This document shows, one piece after another, positions 10,845 to 21,898 of a DNA stretch of 25,000 bases. Each line of letters begins with the position of its first letter. Position 1 is the stretch's first letter. Both the position numbers and the translations under genes were made by a program. The notes beneath the pieces are model-generated. The model was not told where the DNA came from. It searched no databases and saw only the letters and a program-made list of their open reading frames with translations. Source of the stretch: Conus ventricosus (Eukaryota > Mollusca > Gastropoda > Neogastropoda > Conidae); contig CM031607.1 of assembly GCA_018398815.1 (NCBI GenBank), positions 90,779,745 to 90,804,744 on the forward strand, in the 5' to 3' direction.

Positions 10845-10872
10845 GCCAAACGCACGTTTAAGGTCTGGTACT

Positions 10873-11885
10873 ACAAGGAAGAAGGAAAAGGGTGGAGGAA
10901 AGGAGGAGAGGGAGGAAGAAGGAAAAGGGTGGAGGAAAGGAGGAGAGGGAGGAAGAAGGAAAAGGGTGGAGGAAAGGAGGAGAGGGAGGAAGAAGGAAAA
11001 GGGTGGAGGAAAGGAGGAGAGGGAGATGCGGGGAAAGGAGGAGAGGGAGATGCGGGGAAAGGAGGAGAGGGAGGTGCGGGGAAAGGAGGAGAGGAGGTGC
11101 GGGGAAAGGAGGAGAGGGAGGTGCGGGGAAAGGAGGAGAGGGAGGTGCGGGGAAAGGAGGAGAGGGAGGTGCGGGGAAAGGAGGAGAGGGAGGTGCGGGA
11201 AAGGGAAGGAGGCGGGAAGGAGAGAGGGGGCGGAAAGGAGGGAGGGAGGTGCGGGGAAAGGAGGGAGGGAGGTGCGGGGAAAGGAGGAGAGGGAGGTGCG
11301 GGAAAGGAGGAGAGGGAGGTGCGGGGAAAGGAGGGAGGGAGGTGCGGGGAAAGGAGGGGAGGGAGGTGCGGGGAAAGGAGGGGAGGGAGGTGCGGGGAAA
11401 GGAGGGGAGGGAGGTGCGGGGAAAGGAGGGGAGGGAGGTGCGGGGAAAGGAGGGGAGGGAGGTGCGGGGAAAGGAGGGAGGGAGGTGCGGGGAAGGAGGG
11501 GAGGGAGGTGCGGGGAAAGGAGGGGAGGGAGGTGCGGGGAAAGGAGGGGAGGGAGGTGCGGGGAAAGGAGGGAGGGAGGTGCGGGGAAAGGAGGGGAGGG
11601 AGGTGCGGGGAAAGGAGGAGAGGGAGGTGCGGGGAAAGGAGGGGAGGGAGGTGCGGGGAAAGGAGGGAGGGAGGTGCGGGGAAAGGAGGGGAGGGAGGTG
11701 CGGGGAAGGAGGGGAGGGAGGTGCGGGGAAAGGAGGGGAGGGAGGTGCGGGGAAAGGAGGGGAGGGAGGTGCGGGGAAAGGAGGGGAGGGAGGTGCGGGG
11801 AAAGGAGGGGAGGGAGGTGCGGGGAAAGGAGGGGAGGGAGGTGGCGGGGAACAGGAGGGGAGGGAGGTGCGGGAAAGGAGGGGAA
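10873..11885 (+). repeat. 37-bp then 24-bp purine-rich minisatellite
   Basis: It begins with about four 37-bp units (GGAAGAAGGAAAAGGGTGG plus a GGAAAGGAGGAGAGGGA part) at 10877-11024 and passes into about 35 units of 24 bp (GGTGCGGGGAAAGGAGGGG plus AGGGA). The two unit types share the GAAAGGAGG part, so the 24-bp unit probably arose from the longer one. The plus strand is almost entirely G and A for 1 kb. The minus strand reads as Pro/Ser-rich and the plus strand as Gly/Arg/Glu-rich frames; these are compositional artefacts. Confidence 0.95.
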
Positions 11886-12144
11886 GAACAGAGGAGGAAG
11901 AGAGCGAAGTGAGCTGGAGAGGGGGAGGTGTGTGGGTGAGGGGGGGGGGGTGGGGGGTGGGAGCAGTCAACCGTCAGAGTGTTCCGGTCTACAGCTGACG
12001 GATTTCAAACAGCTTGTTGGAGTGGATTCTCTGGCTTGAAAATTTGCTCTGTCCCCACACCCAACAGTACATGGTTATTTGCTTCAGTTCAGGGAACGTT
12101 GAGGGGCCTGAAGGAGAAAGCTGAGGCTCGCCTTCCATAATGCC
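11886..12144. other. Short unique segment with poly(G)
   Basis: Between the 24-bp array and the MITE-like element there is a G-rich transition (an 11-base G run near 11941-11951) and about 170 bp of ordinary sequence. No gene is seen. Confidence 0.5.
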
Positions 12145-12576
<432 letters not shown>

Positions 12577-12625
12577 TTAAATCGCCTTGAAAAGAAAAAC
12601 CCTCTTCCCCTGCCCACACCAAATG

Positions 12626-12697
12626 GAAATAAAACACTACTAACACCACCCCTGTTTAGCAGAAATAAAACACTACTAACACCACCCCTGTTTAGCA
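12626..12697 (+). repeat. 36-bp perfect tandem duplication
   Basis: Two adjacent, apparently identical 36-bp copies (12626-12661 and 12662-12697), starting GAAATAAAACACTAC and ending CCCCTGTTTAGCA. The lack of divergence points to a recent event. Confidence 0.9.
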
Positions 12698-12817
12698 GAC
12701 ATGTTTCTGTGTCGCTTTCTGTCCACAATGACGGAGGGTTGAATCTGAAGTCCATCGTATTCAGGACTGCCAGAATCATAGCTTCTTTCCGTCCTGAATG
12801 ACGTCCGAAAATGCCCC

Positions 12818-12885
12818 CTACCCCCTCCCCCCTGTGTAAAGCAGCCTTCCCCTACCCCTCCCCCTGTGTAAAGCAGCCTTCGTAT
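12818..12885 (+). repeat. Roughly 33-bp imperfect tandem duplication
   Basis: Two copies of a C-rich segment followed by CTGTGTAAAGCAGCCTTC, differing in the length of their C-runs. Confidence 0.75.
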
Positions 12886-13019
12886 AAGACGGAATTGGAC
12901 AATGTGAAAGCGGGAGATTTTCTGAAAACGGGAGAATGTTGAGCAACTGAATGGTAGAAGAGTAACAAGTATGGATAATCGAACCTTGTCTTGAAGGCTA
13001 AGTGTGATGCTCAAATCTA

Positions 13020-13935
13020 AATGACGTCAAAATCCGAAAGGGGAAACTACTAGAGAGTGGCCCGCTAATTTTTCTTCTTTTTTTTTTTTCAATTCCCTAT
13101 TCAAGAAGTCTTTTTATCACTCGTCTGCTCTGATTATGCTTTATAGAAGTCCTTCGCTGTGCCCAAATATTGTCTCTTTTCTGGGAATATTATTTTCCTT
13201 TCGTTTTGCATAGAAGTGTTTCGAAAAGAAGTCTTCTATGAATAATTCATTTCATGTTGGCTCGTAAAACGTTTTTTCAAAAAGGCGTTTACACGATTCC
13301 TGATATGAACTAACTAATTATGGAGGTGACCAAGATCACCTGCCTGCAAGACTCATAAGTTCCTGACCGTCCTAACACGATAAGAAACTGAAGTGTTTGT
13401 TCTCACTATTCAACAAAGTCAGAATAAAAGACGTCAAGACATTTTGTTTTTTAAGTAAGAAAAATATCAAGACAATTCTGGTATGCTCGACCAGTGTGGT
13501 GACTTTGCCTTTGCCAGGAGCATGTTACTGATTAAAGTCTAACCAGTATGTGATGGTATGGGGTTTATGTAGTGTCAATTTGCTGAACCTTTTCGTGTTC
13601 GCTTCTTACACAACTCTTGCCATTGACGCGATATTTTGATGAAGTCACTGCCGTTCTTGTTTATGTCTACGCCAAGAAACCAGCCAGATACCAGATGGAA
13701 CTGGCTTCTTCCGTTCCTTCAGTCTGATTTACTTTAACTGGCATGAAAAAGAAGCATAATTCCAGCGGATTCTCACTCAGTTTTTAGGCCGCTCAGTTTC
13801 ATGTCCTGTAGTGTGGTTTCTCCCCAACGCGAGCTGACATCCTTTTCCTTCCTTATTCACATGATTTGATTAGCGTGGGGAGAAAAGGAGGGGAGCACTA
13901 TGTGGAGAAATATATGGAGCCATAAATCTCTTCTA
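13020..13935. other. Unique AT-rich sequence, no gene seen
   Basis: About 900 bp, the longest non-repetitive stretch in the central part of the window. It has a poly(T) run at about 13076-13090. No open frame of note, splice-bounded exon candidate, RNA gene or known repeat is recognisable. Confidence 0.5.
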
Positions 13936-13954
13936 ATCAAATGGAAGGCAGGCC

Positions 13955-14121
13955 AGACAGAGAGACAGACAGAGAGACAGACAGACAGAGACAGAGAGAG
14001 AGAGAGGGTAATTGCTTTTGACACGTAAGGATACAAATCTTGGGCAAAAGACCATGCTTTCGATTTTTTTTCTCGGTGTACATAGTAATGTTTATTATCA
14101 ACAAAGGCATCTTAACATAAA

Positions 14122-14200
<79 letters not shown>

Positions 14201-14442
14201 GTTCTCCAGAGTAATAGAACAATATTTATTTGCTGTTTTTGTGTCCGGCTCTGATCTACACAATTCCACGCTCTCCCGGAGAAAACAATTCATGCATGTG
14301 ATTTCGAGAGAGGGAGGGGGGAGAGAGAGCGAACATGATAAAATTCTTTTTATAAAGTACAGTAAATGATAAACATATTGCACTCCAACTCGCTCCTTCG
14401 TGAAGTGTGTATGTGCTCTTAGAGAGAGAGAAGAGAGAGAGA

Positions 14443-14502
<60 letters not shown>

Positions 14503-14699
14503 ATACTTTATTGAGCTGCTCGTGTATGAACTCGTGTGTTCTAGACAAGCGTAAGAACGGAACTGCCATTGAAAGCCGAGGTCATGGGTCATGTGCAAGA
14601 TTGATTGCCGAAACAGAAACGAACAGTCAGGATATTTCTTTTTCTTTAGTTTTGTGTTTTATTTCATTTGTATAAGTAATAGAGAGTGAGAGAGAGGAG

Positions 14700-14737
<38 letters not shown>

Positions 14738-14754
14738 TGAGAGAGAGAGAGAGG
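13955..14754 (+). repeat. Series of (GACA)n/(GA)n microsatellites
   Basis: Four purine tracts: GACA/GA at about 13955-14006, (GA)n at about 14124-14196, (GA)n at about 14419-14499, and interrupted (GA)n at about 14680-14754. They are separated by unique AT-rich DNA of 100-200 bp without genes. Confidence 0.93.
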
Positions 14755-14782
14755 TTAAAAAGGATGTTCATAATTAAGTCAG

Positions 14783-14804
14783 ACGTGCGCGTGCGCACGC
14801 AACG

Positions 14805-14872
<68 letters not shown>

Positions 14873-14999
14873 GCGCGCGCGCGCGCGCGCGCGCGCGCGC
14901 ACATGCACTCACGCACGCACGCACTCTCACACGCTCACACACGCACGCACGCACGCACGCATGCACACACGCACGCACGCACGCATACACGCACGCACG

Positions 15000-15061
<62 letters not shown>

Positions 15062-15072
15062 ACACACACACA
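14783..15072 (+). repeat. (CA)n/(CG)n/(GCAC)n tract, potential Z-DNA
   Basis: Nearly uninterrupted alternating purine-pyrimidine sequence: a short GTGCGC block, (CA)n at about 14808-14870, (CG)n at about 14872-14900, ACGC repeats with occasional AT to about 15005, then (CA)n to 15072. The CG and GCAC parts are the strongest class of Z-DNA-forming sequence. Confidence 0.9.
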
Positions 15073-15239
15073 GTGACGATGGGGGAAGGGGTGGGAGGGA
15101 AGAGGTGAGGAATTGTCAACAAAACCAATTTAAAAAGAACATCAACAGCAACAAAAAGCTCAGAAACGAACAGAAACCCTTAAAGGACTTCCCAAGAGGA
15201 CTGTCAATGAGAATGGAAAAAATTTATTACAGAAAAATA

Positions 15240-15511
15240 GCTGTTATTATGGGGAAAACTTTTGTTTTCAAAAATGGCAAAAACACACTCTTGTTGTCAT
15301 CATGACAACCGTTTTCGTTGTCATTTGAAAAAGGTTCTTGTTGCCATTATGGTCGTTATGGAAAAGAGTTCTTTTGGTCACTATGAACAGAGTTCTTATG
15401 CTCATTATGGAAACAGTTTCTTGCGTTCATTGTGAAAACAGGTCTTGTGCTCATTACAGAAAACAGTTCTTTTGCTCATTATGGAAAACAGTTCTTGTGT
15501 TCATTACGGAA
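15240..15511 (+). repeat. 25-bp satellite, degenerate left part
   Basis: Diverged copies of the same 25-bp unit that forms a clean array right of the DIRS element (TTCTTGTGCTCATTATGG plus AAAACAG). Homology weakens towards 15240. The copies next to the insertion (15430-15511) are the best conserved. The array is cut at 15511 by the element end and resumes at 22024. Confidence 0.85.
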
Positions 15512-15695
15512 AAATGGGGAGTTTGTATTATACTCCCTGTTTGCTATATACTTACCATGTCAGACAATAGCATCACGGCTTAGTCAGCTCTGCCAGCCGA
15601 AGTTTTTGTGTGGCTAATGCAGTGATAAGACAGTCACGTGATCCCAACCCCTTCCGCCGTAGAAGAAGCCGGTGTCAACCTCCCGTACCTCATTC
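15512..15695 (-). repeat. DIRS 3' inverted terminal repeat
   Basis: It is inverted with respect to 21899-22023. Shared blocks, read on the plus strand here, include ACCATGTCAGACAATAGC, CCGAAGTTTTTGTGTGGCT and AAGCCGGTGTCAACCTCCCG. It differs from the 5' repeat in two ways: about 40 extra outer bases (15512-15550) and a 37-bp stretch (about 15616-15652) missing from the other arm. An outer extension on one terminal repeat is a known DIRS trait. Confidence 0.88.
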
Positions 15696-15760
15696 ATCGA
15701 GGCCTGCGCGCAAGGTAACCCCAGAACTTGGCGCTAGTGGAGAAGGCAGAGCGCATTAGA

Positions 15761-15847
15761 GTCTGACATGGTAAGTATCTAGCCAAACAGGGAGATAATA
15801 CAAACTCCCCATTTTGGCGTCATATACTGTACCAGTCAGACAATAGC
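15761..15847 (-). other. DIRS internal complementary region
   Basis: The first part (15761-15813) is the reverse complement of the outer end of the 3' terminal repeat (about 15512-15566). The second part (about 15814-15847) matches the outer end of the 5' terminal repeat (reverse complement of about 21990-22023). The two outer ends are therefore joined head to tail here, meeting at ATTTTGGCG. In the published DIRS1 model such a region templates completion and circularisation of the cDNA. It lies between the recombinase and the 3' repeat, the usual DIRS position. Confidence 0.85.
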
Positions 15848-15952
15848 AGAATTATAGGAAAAGGAGAGGCGAGAGTGCCCTAGTGGTCCCTGGGTTACCC
15901 GATATGATGCATTAGCCGCCACAAAGATATCCCATTAGAACCATCAGCCCTG

Positions 15953-17050
15953 TCATGCGGATGCCCTTAAATAAAATTTTATGAAGGATTTTCCGAACGC
16001 CAGAAGCTGCCTCCAGGAGGTGCGCATGGGAACAGAGTGCTGGAATGCTGCCGAAGCGGCCAGCGCTCTGACCTCATGAGCCCGGGGGACAAGACGGGTG
16101 AGGCCTTGAGGCCTGGGAATAGGCCGTTCTGACCGTCTTGGAGAGCCACCTAGACAGTGCCAGCTGAGATGTCTTTTGTGTTACTGGGGTTAGATGAAAT
16201 AAGAAGACGTTCTTGCGAAACGCGCCTGGGCGCGAGCGTTCCCAGTAAGTTTTTGTTAGACTCGAGAAGGGCAAAGGGCTAATGTCCGAAGAGGATGTCT
16301 CCCCTAGTGTATCCGCAGCGGGCGGATGACGAGGTAAGGGAGGCATACCGGGTTCCTGGTTTCTAGCTAGAATCGGAAGGAACTTAAGAGAGATGGAGCC
16401 GTCTCTGTGGAAGGCAATGTCTCTGGGTCCCCGCTAAGGGCATGGATCTCGCCTCGCTTCTGCGGAAGCGAGGGCGAGGAGAAAGGTAGTCTCATAGACA
16501 GAAGGTCGAAAGGAATGGAGAAGACAGGCTCAAAGGGGGGTTTCCTGAGGACGTCAAGTACAGTGAAGAGGTCCCAAAGGGGGACACTCCTAGGGATTGG
16601 GCCTCACGAAGAGCAGCCCCTCTGAGATCTCTCTGAGAAGGAAGTCATTCTCAAAGGAAGGTCCGCCCATTTGGCGGATGGTCGTGCAGATGGCCGACCT
16701 GTAGCCCCGGATGGAGCTAGCAGAGAGGTTAAGGTGGACAGGAAATTTCCTATCTGGATATTGGAGGGCGATTGTGAGGGACAGAATTGTCTTTGCACCT
16801 GAGACCCATTTCCTCCATCTGTAATCGTAAAGGGACTCTGTGCTAGCTCTGCGAGAGGACATGGCTAGGTCTCGGAGTTCCTGAGAGGCCCCGGCGACGG
16901 AGAGGATATTGAGGACGGACTGGGACCTGTCCGTTCGAGAGGTGGATTTAGATGCTCGCAACCGGGCTGGCACAGAAGCCAGGCGTGGAGGCGAAGCATC
17001 TGGGGATTGGAGTGAGGGCGACCCGAACGGGTTGCCTGAGCATGTCCCAC
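15953..17050 (-). pseudogene. DIRS tyrosine recombinase, frameshifted
   Basis: Tyrosine recombinase of the kind that inserts the circular DIRS DNA. An N-terminal SAM-like core-binding part is readable at about 16600-16900 (RTDRSQS..., SLYDYRWRKWV, SIRGYRSAI). The box with the first catalytic arginine (KRGEIHAL) lies at 16436-16459. The conserved TYWERSRP..FRK..LF and SRWL..TV..AYS segments fall at about 16110-16270. The second box HEVR is at 16067-16078, and the probable nucleophile tyrosine, in FIKFYLR, at 15971-15973. A stop follows at 15953-15955. The R, HxxR and Y residues are all present but lie in different frames, with shifts near 16080-16095 (a C/G-run), 16350-16440, 16475 and 16920. 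The start is uncertain: an open frame in this phase reaches back to 17348, overlapping the upstream methyltransferase-like coding region, as is usual in DIRS1 elements. Confidence 0.82.
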
Positions 17051-17056
17051 TGGTGT

Positions 17057-18898
17057 TCAACTGGAGAGGGGTGCGTGAGTGAGGGACTCGAGGTCCGGGA
17101 ACCAGGACTGAGTGGGCCACCATGGGGCTATGAGAATGAGCCTGGGTCTCTCGAGTCTCGCCTTCCTGATCACCTTGTGGAGGATCGGGAAGGGAGGGAA
17201 GGCGTAAGCTATGAGGCCGGACCAGGGAAGGGAGAGGGCGTCGATAGCGTAAGCCTGGGGGTCCGGGACCGGAGACACATACACTGGCAGACGATGGTTG
17301 AATCGTGTGGCAAACAGGTCGATCATGGGTCTGAACCAATGTTCCCACACGGTTGTTAGGGTATGCGCTGAGGGTCCATTCCGTGTGGAGGACGGACTGG
17401 AGCGGCTGAGAGAGTCTGCCAGGGATGTTGTTGTGACCCTGCTATGTGTCTCGCGCGAAGGGTGACCCCCTGCGTGTGACACCAGCGGAGAGGGCCTCTG
17501 TACGGAGGGAGAGGTCGATGGAGTGTGCCCCCCCCCCCCCTTGTTGATGTAACAAGCTACCGAAGTGTTGTCCGTGAAAAGGAGAACGAATCGGTGGGAG
17601 ACCAGGACTGGAAGTGGAGGAGGGCGGTCTGACCGCCTCCAGTTCCAAGATTTGATGTGAAGACGAGCAGTCAGAGGATCCCAAACCCCCGAGGCGTGAC
17701 TGCTCTCCAGATGGGCCCCCCAGCCCGAGTTGAGGCGTCTGTGTAAAGTTCGAGGGCCTGGGATGGGAGGAGATGGAAATCCAGGGGCCAAGGTGGAGGG
17801 GCTGAGCCACTCCTCCGTGGCCCAAACGAACCAAGGCCCTAGGAATGGTCTGGTTCCAGCTGTCGTTGGTCTGGGACCAACGACGGCGAACTCCCTCTGA
17901 AGCTGTCGCTTGGGAACTCTGCCTAGGGGAATGAGAGGAGACAGGGACTCCATCATCCCCAGAAGGGAGGAAAGTGTCCTTGCCGAAGTACGGGGAGAGA
18001 GGCGAAGGTGGGAGATGAGGTCCACTAGGCGGGCGGACCTCTCCGGGGTCGGGGAGACTATCATGGAGGTGGTGTCGAAGCTCAGGCCCAAAGGTGAATC
18101 GCTGACTGGGCGAGAGCTCGCATTTGGAGGGGTTGGTGACGAACCCCAGAGAGGAACAAAGGTGTAGTAGTTTGGAGGTGTGGGATTGAGCAGGGCCTGA
18201 GTGGGAGCCAAGATGAGCCAGTCGTCGAGGTAAACCAAGAGGCGAATGTCCTCCTGTCTGGCAAGGGCGGCCATCTCCTTGACTACCTTCGTGAAGAGGA
18301 AGGGAGCCAGGGAGAGTCCGAAGGGGAGAGCCTTGAATGAAACACCCGACCCTGCCAGACAAAACAAGGTATCGTCTGTGGGACAGGTGAATGAGGATCT
18401 GAAAGTAGCATCTTTCAGATCTATAGAAGTGGCCCATGTCCAGATGGTGGATGGAGTCCCTGATCTGGCCGGGGTCTCCATCTTGAATCTGGTTGGCCTG
18501 AGGAATTTGTTGAGAGGGAAAGGTCGAGGATGGGCCTCCAGCCGCCGAGGACTGTGGGACTACAAACAGACGAGAGTAAAACCCGGGGTTGGGGTGGGGT
18601 ATCTCGGTGATGGTGTCCTTCCAGAGAAGCTCCTCGATTTCCAGGCAAAGAGCCTCCGCCTGGGCGGGCGGTGGATCACCAGGGGAAGGAGGAGGGGAGG
18701 GCAGAAGAGGGGGGGGCGTTCGTGTGCCCAGGGTAGATGGAACCCCTCCTGTAGAACAGATACTACCCAGGGTTGAGACCCATGCCCCGCCACTGGTGGG
18801 GCATGCCGGGACAGACTGCCTGCCAGGGGGGCAGAGGGCCGAGGGGGGTCGAGAAGACTGACATTTCCCGCCTCTCGAAAGGTGAGTCTGCTAGTCAC
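17057..18898 (-). pseudogene. DIRS RT/RNase H/methyltransferase-like polyprotein, frameshifted
   Basis: The longest open piece is 17057-18481 (474 codons). Reverse transcriptase: SIDLKDA (residues 19-25, with the first catalytic Asp), KALPFGLS (50-57) and YLDDWL (84-89, 18232 downwards; catalytic DD). RNase H: GWGAHLE (253-259), TDNTSV (303-308) and ADSLSR (355-360). The expected upstream TDAS is present in another frame just before GWGAH. A methyltransferase-like domain, characteristic of DIRS1-type elements, follows: DLFATRFN (388-395), AFPP (427-430) and APWWP (452-456). Upstream, 18480-18850 carries the N-terminal part in shifted frames (WVVSVLQEGF, PNPGFYSRL, GGWRPILDLS). At least three single-base shifts are needed. 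A 13-base C-run at about 17527-17539 disrupts the RNase H part. The first RT box reads KDAT where KDAY is usual. Confidence 0.85.
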
Positions 18899-21292
18899 CT
18901 CCGGGCCGGGCCTGTTGGCCGAACCGAAAATTCTGTTGGGGGTTTTCGGTTGGGCCTAGGCGGAGTGGAAGTAGGGCGTTTGGCAGGCCTTGAGGGACGC
19001 TGCTATGGTGGTAGGGCTGAGTCTGGCTGGGGTAGGGCTGACGAAAGAATGGTCCAGAAGGGCGATGCTGACGAGGGGGCTGGTCGCAAAGAAGCGGCCT
19101 GTTGCGCTCCTCGATGGCATGGGTAATGACAGCAGCAAGTAGTCGCCGAAAAGCGACTGCTCCTGACCCGGAATGCAGCGTAAGGCCGCCTTGAGCGCTG
19201 GGGAGAGATGGCCTGTGATAGCTAGCATCTCTCACTGCCAAAGGCAGTTAAAGTTACTCCGGCTGTGCTGTCTGCCGCAGCCCCAAGTGGTGCTATCGTT
19301 GACAAGAAAACGCATCAGGGGGTCATCAAACAGCTGGAGTCTGCCTCATGTCGTCAGGGTCCGAAGACGCGAGACAGTGCCGCCCTCCTTTGGCCAGAGT
19401 TCCTCAGCTCGCTGTAGGAACATGTCAATGAAGGCATGTCCCGCGCGCGTGGTGTGTAGAAATGCCAGCCCTGGCAATTCTGTCCCACTCTATCAAGTTT
19501 TGATAGAAAGAGAGTGGATTGGGAGGGGGGGAGTTGGGAGTGAGCCTGAGGTCGGCCGGGAAATGGCAATCTCCCTGGTGGCGGATTGGCAGAGAAGAGA
19601 GAAAAGACATGGGGGGCCTGATGCGATCCTTGAGGAATACTCCTATGGGGCCACGTTGGGGGCTGACAAGAAGTCAATCCCCGGTGGAGGGATGGCATGT
19701 GCACCCCTGGCGAGAGAGGCCGATCTGTCCCACAAATGGAGTTGAGGGTCGGGGGCGCTATCCTTGGCCGTGATGCTGGGTAGGGGGGGACCCAGTGAAA
19801 CGGAAAGGGAGAAGATGTTGTTAGAGGGAGGGATTCCCTAACAACAAGATCAGGGCGCCAGCTCTCCAAAATGGAAAGGTCCCCAGACTGGGGAGGGAAT
19901 CCTCGAACCCCTCCTCAAGTTATGGGTCAGTGTATTCGTGAAGGGGAAGTTCAGGTCCACCCTCGAAAGGCCAGGTCAGGGGTGCTGGGAGTCCCGACCT
20001 CGTTGGGAAGAGGGAAAAAACGAGGACGGCTCCCGGTGGCTCCATAATCGGCATGTAAACTAGGGGACCGCCGATCGGACAGCACCCGGGAGAAGGGGGG
20101 CCCAGGTCGATCCAGCTCTGGAGGGCCGGATGGCACATGAGACCGAAGATGGAGTCAGGGGAAGAGTCAGCGCTAAGCCACTGATTCCTCTCGGGGAATA
20201 GAGCCACCGGTCCCCGGGAGAAAGACGGCTGTGACGCCCAGAGGCAGAGTCTCCTCTGGGACCCGGGTAACCTTGAGCACCAAGGGAGAGCACTGCCTCC
20301 TGCGTCACCCGGGTGGGTCCGTGCCGGCCCCTGCGATGGCAGAGGGGTCGGAGGTGTTACGGTCGCCGAGCCTCCTGGCCGTGTGGTAGCGGATGGGATG
20401 GCTGAGTCGACGCGTAAGCCTCAAGGGATGAAAGGTTACCCCTGGTCCCGCTGGTCGATCCTCCCCCGGAGGAACGGGACCGCGGACGTTGCCCAATAGG
20501 GGAGCGGAAGAAGTCCGCCCCCCAACGTCCTGTACCCTAGGGGAGATTGAAACGATCGATCGGGGTGGTTCGACCGTCGGGGGTGAGGGCGCAGATCCGA
20601 GCTAGTCGATGCCTGCGTACCTGACCCGGGGTTGTGGTCAGTGGGGGGGTACCACCAAAGACTGTCCACAGCCCCTCCACCAGAGTGTTGACGCTCCTCG
20701 TGTCCGTCATGGCTGAATCCGGACACGGTTGGGGAGAGCGCGATGAGACTTGGTGACGTTAGTGGGGGGGGGGGGGGGTGCTAGCGTCACGAGTCTCATT
20801 AGATCGGGTGACGTGCGGTGATTCCGGCCGCGAGTCGTCACACCGTGCCGGTCCGGTCTCGGCAAGGGTCCCCAGGGCCGATGATCGCCGGACGCGGCAT
20901 GATAGGAGAGGGTCTCCTTACGCGATCGAAGGCGAACAGCGATCCATCTGGAACGGGAATGATTTAGAACGGGCAGTCTTTCATGGGGCCTTGCCCTTAG
21001 ATTTGGACTTAGGGTAAGATTGGAATGAAAAACAGTCGGCGATGACGGCCGATTGCCCGTTCGACTGAGACTGCCTGTTGGACTTCGATCGCAACGATCG
21101 TTGGTCCGCCGATCGGGTAGAGGGGGAATCGTAATGATGGTCGCGTCCCTGCGCGGAACCCTCCTCTACGCCGATCGTACGCTCATCGTGTGCGTGAGCG
21201 GTTTGTCCCGTGGAATCGACACGCGGCTCCTCCGGGGCAGAGAGCGACTGCCGAACAATGGAGCGTCTCGAGCCGTTAGTGTCCTTCACCAT
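18899..21292 (-). pseudogene. DIRS Gag-like region, frameshifted
   Basis: This occupies the place of gag, upstream of the polymerase region. A plausible start is the ATG at 21292-21290, in a favourable context (A at -3, G at +4). It opens a Ser/Arg/Lys-rich, hydrophilic N-terminus of about 103 codons ending at 20981 with KSKSKGKAP. The remaining region is split among frames (segments at about 20436-20726, 19920-20207, 19354-19869 and 18891-19241). The last has a Gln/Pro/Arg-rich C-terminus (NPQQNFRFGQQ). I recognise no domain: DIRS Gag proteins diverge fast, and the call rests on position and composition. Confidence 0.5.
20742..20802. repeat. Inverted repeat around a 15-base poly(G) run
   Basis: The arms GATGAGACTTGGTGACGTTA (20742-20761) and 20781-20802 are inverted complements with about two mismatches, flanking G15 (20764-20778). 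It lies within the Gag-like region. It could be a real hairpin with a G-rich loop, or an artefact at a homopolymer. Confidence 0.7.
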
Positions 21293-21898
21293 GTTGGCAC
21301 TGGTGGTGGGGAACAAACACAGAACGCACGATCGCAAAGGGGAGACAAAGAGGTGGATCGAGGGATAGAAAGAGCTCGACCAACCTCGGGAGAGACCATG
21401 GAAGTGTACTAAATGTAACGAGATCTCAGTGTTAGATCGAGGAAGGTCGATCGTAAGTGACGCCGGTTTTGGCCGTCGAAACAAAATGGCGGAACGACCT
21501 GTGAAGAAATGGAAACCGATGTGACGACGTGGAAGTTAGTCGAATCGGGAGTCCGAATGGAAGGAGAAGGACTGGGACTCGGAGAACAAGGGGCCGTAAA
21601 GGCTAAAAAGGGTGAGAAGAGGTAGAACCGGCGATGGAGTTCCGACTTTTGAAAATCGAAAAGACGGAAGACGAAGTCGCGAGTGCCGAGACAAAGGCAC
21701 AAAGGCGAGAATGGCGTGTTAAATAGATTAATAAAGCACACCAAACCAAAGCCCCACCGGCTCAAGAGTAAAAGGGTGAAGCGCGCAAGCCACAACAAAC
21801 AAGCAAAGAAGCAAACACAAAGCTATCTTAACACAACGGCAAAGAGAAGGCGAGACAGAGCACAAGACTTATCTTGCTTGGACAGCAGGCCGAGAGAG
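21293..21898 (-). other. DIRS leader between 5' repeat and Gag start
   Basis: About 600 bp between the inner end of the 5' inverted repeat and the proposed gag ATG. An open frame covers 21409-21798 but has low-complexity, Ser/Pro/Phe-rich content and no motif. This is more likely untranslated leader and promoter region than a gene. Confidence 0.45.

Noticed and set aside
9123..10861. Long repeat-protein frames in the 48-bp and 31-bp arrays
   Set aside because: One-base indels occur between units, the 31-bp period rotates the frame, and several frames are open at once. That is inconsistent with selection on a protein.
10812..12039. Open frames of 366-398 codons on both strands across the purine-rich array
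   Set aside because: The 24-bp unit is a multiple of three and lacks stop codons in every frame. The frames are only Gly/Arg/Glu or Pro/Ser repeats, with no conserved flanks or start context.
16407..21412. Plus-strand open frames in the DIRS element (for example 16952-17359, 18246-18776, 19173-19745, 21053-21412)
   Set aside because: They are the complement of the recognisable minus-strand DIRS genes in a GC-rich region and carry no motif of their own.
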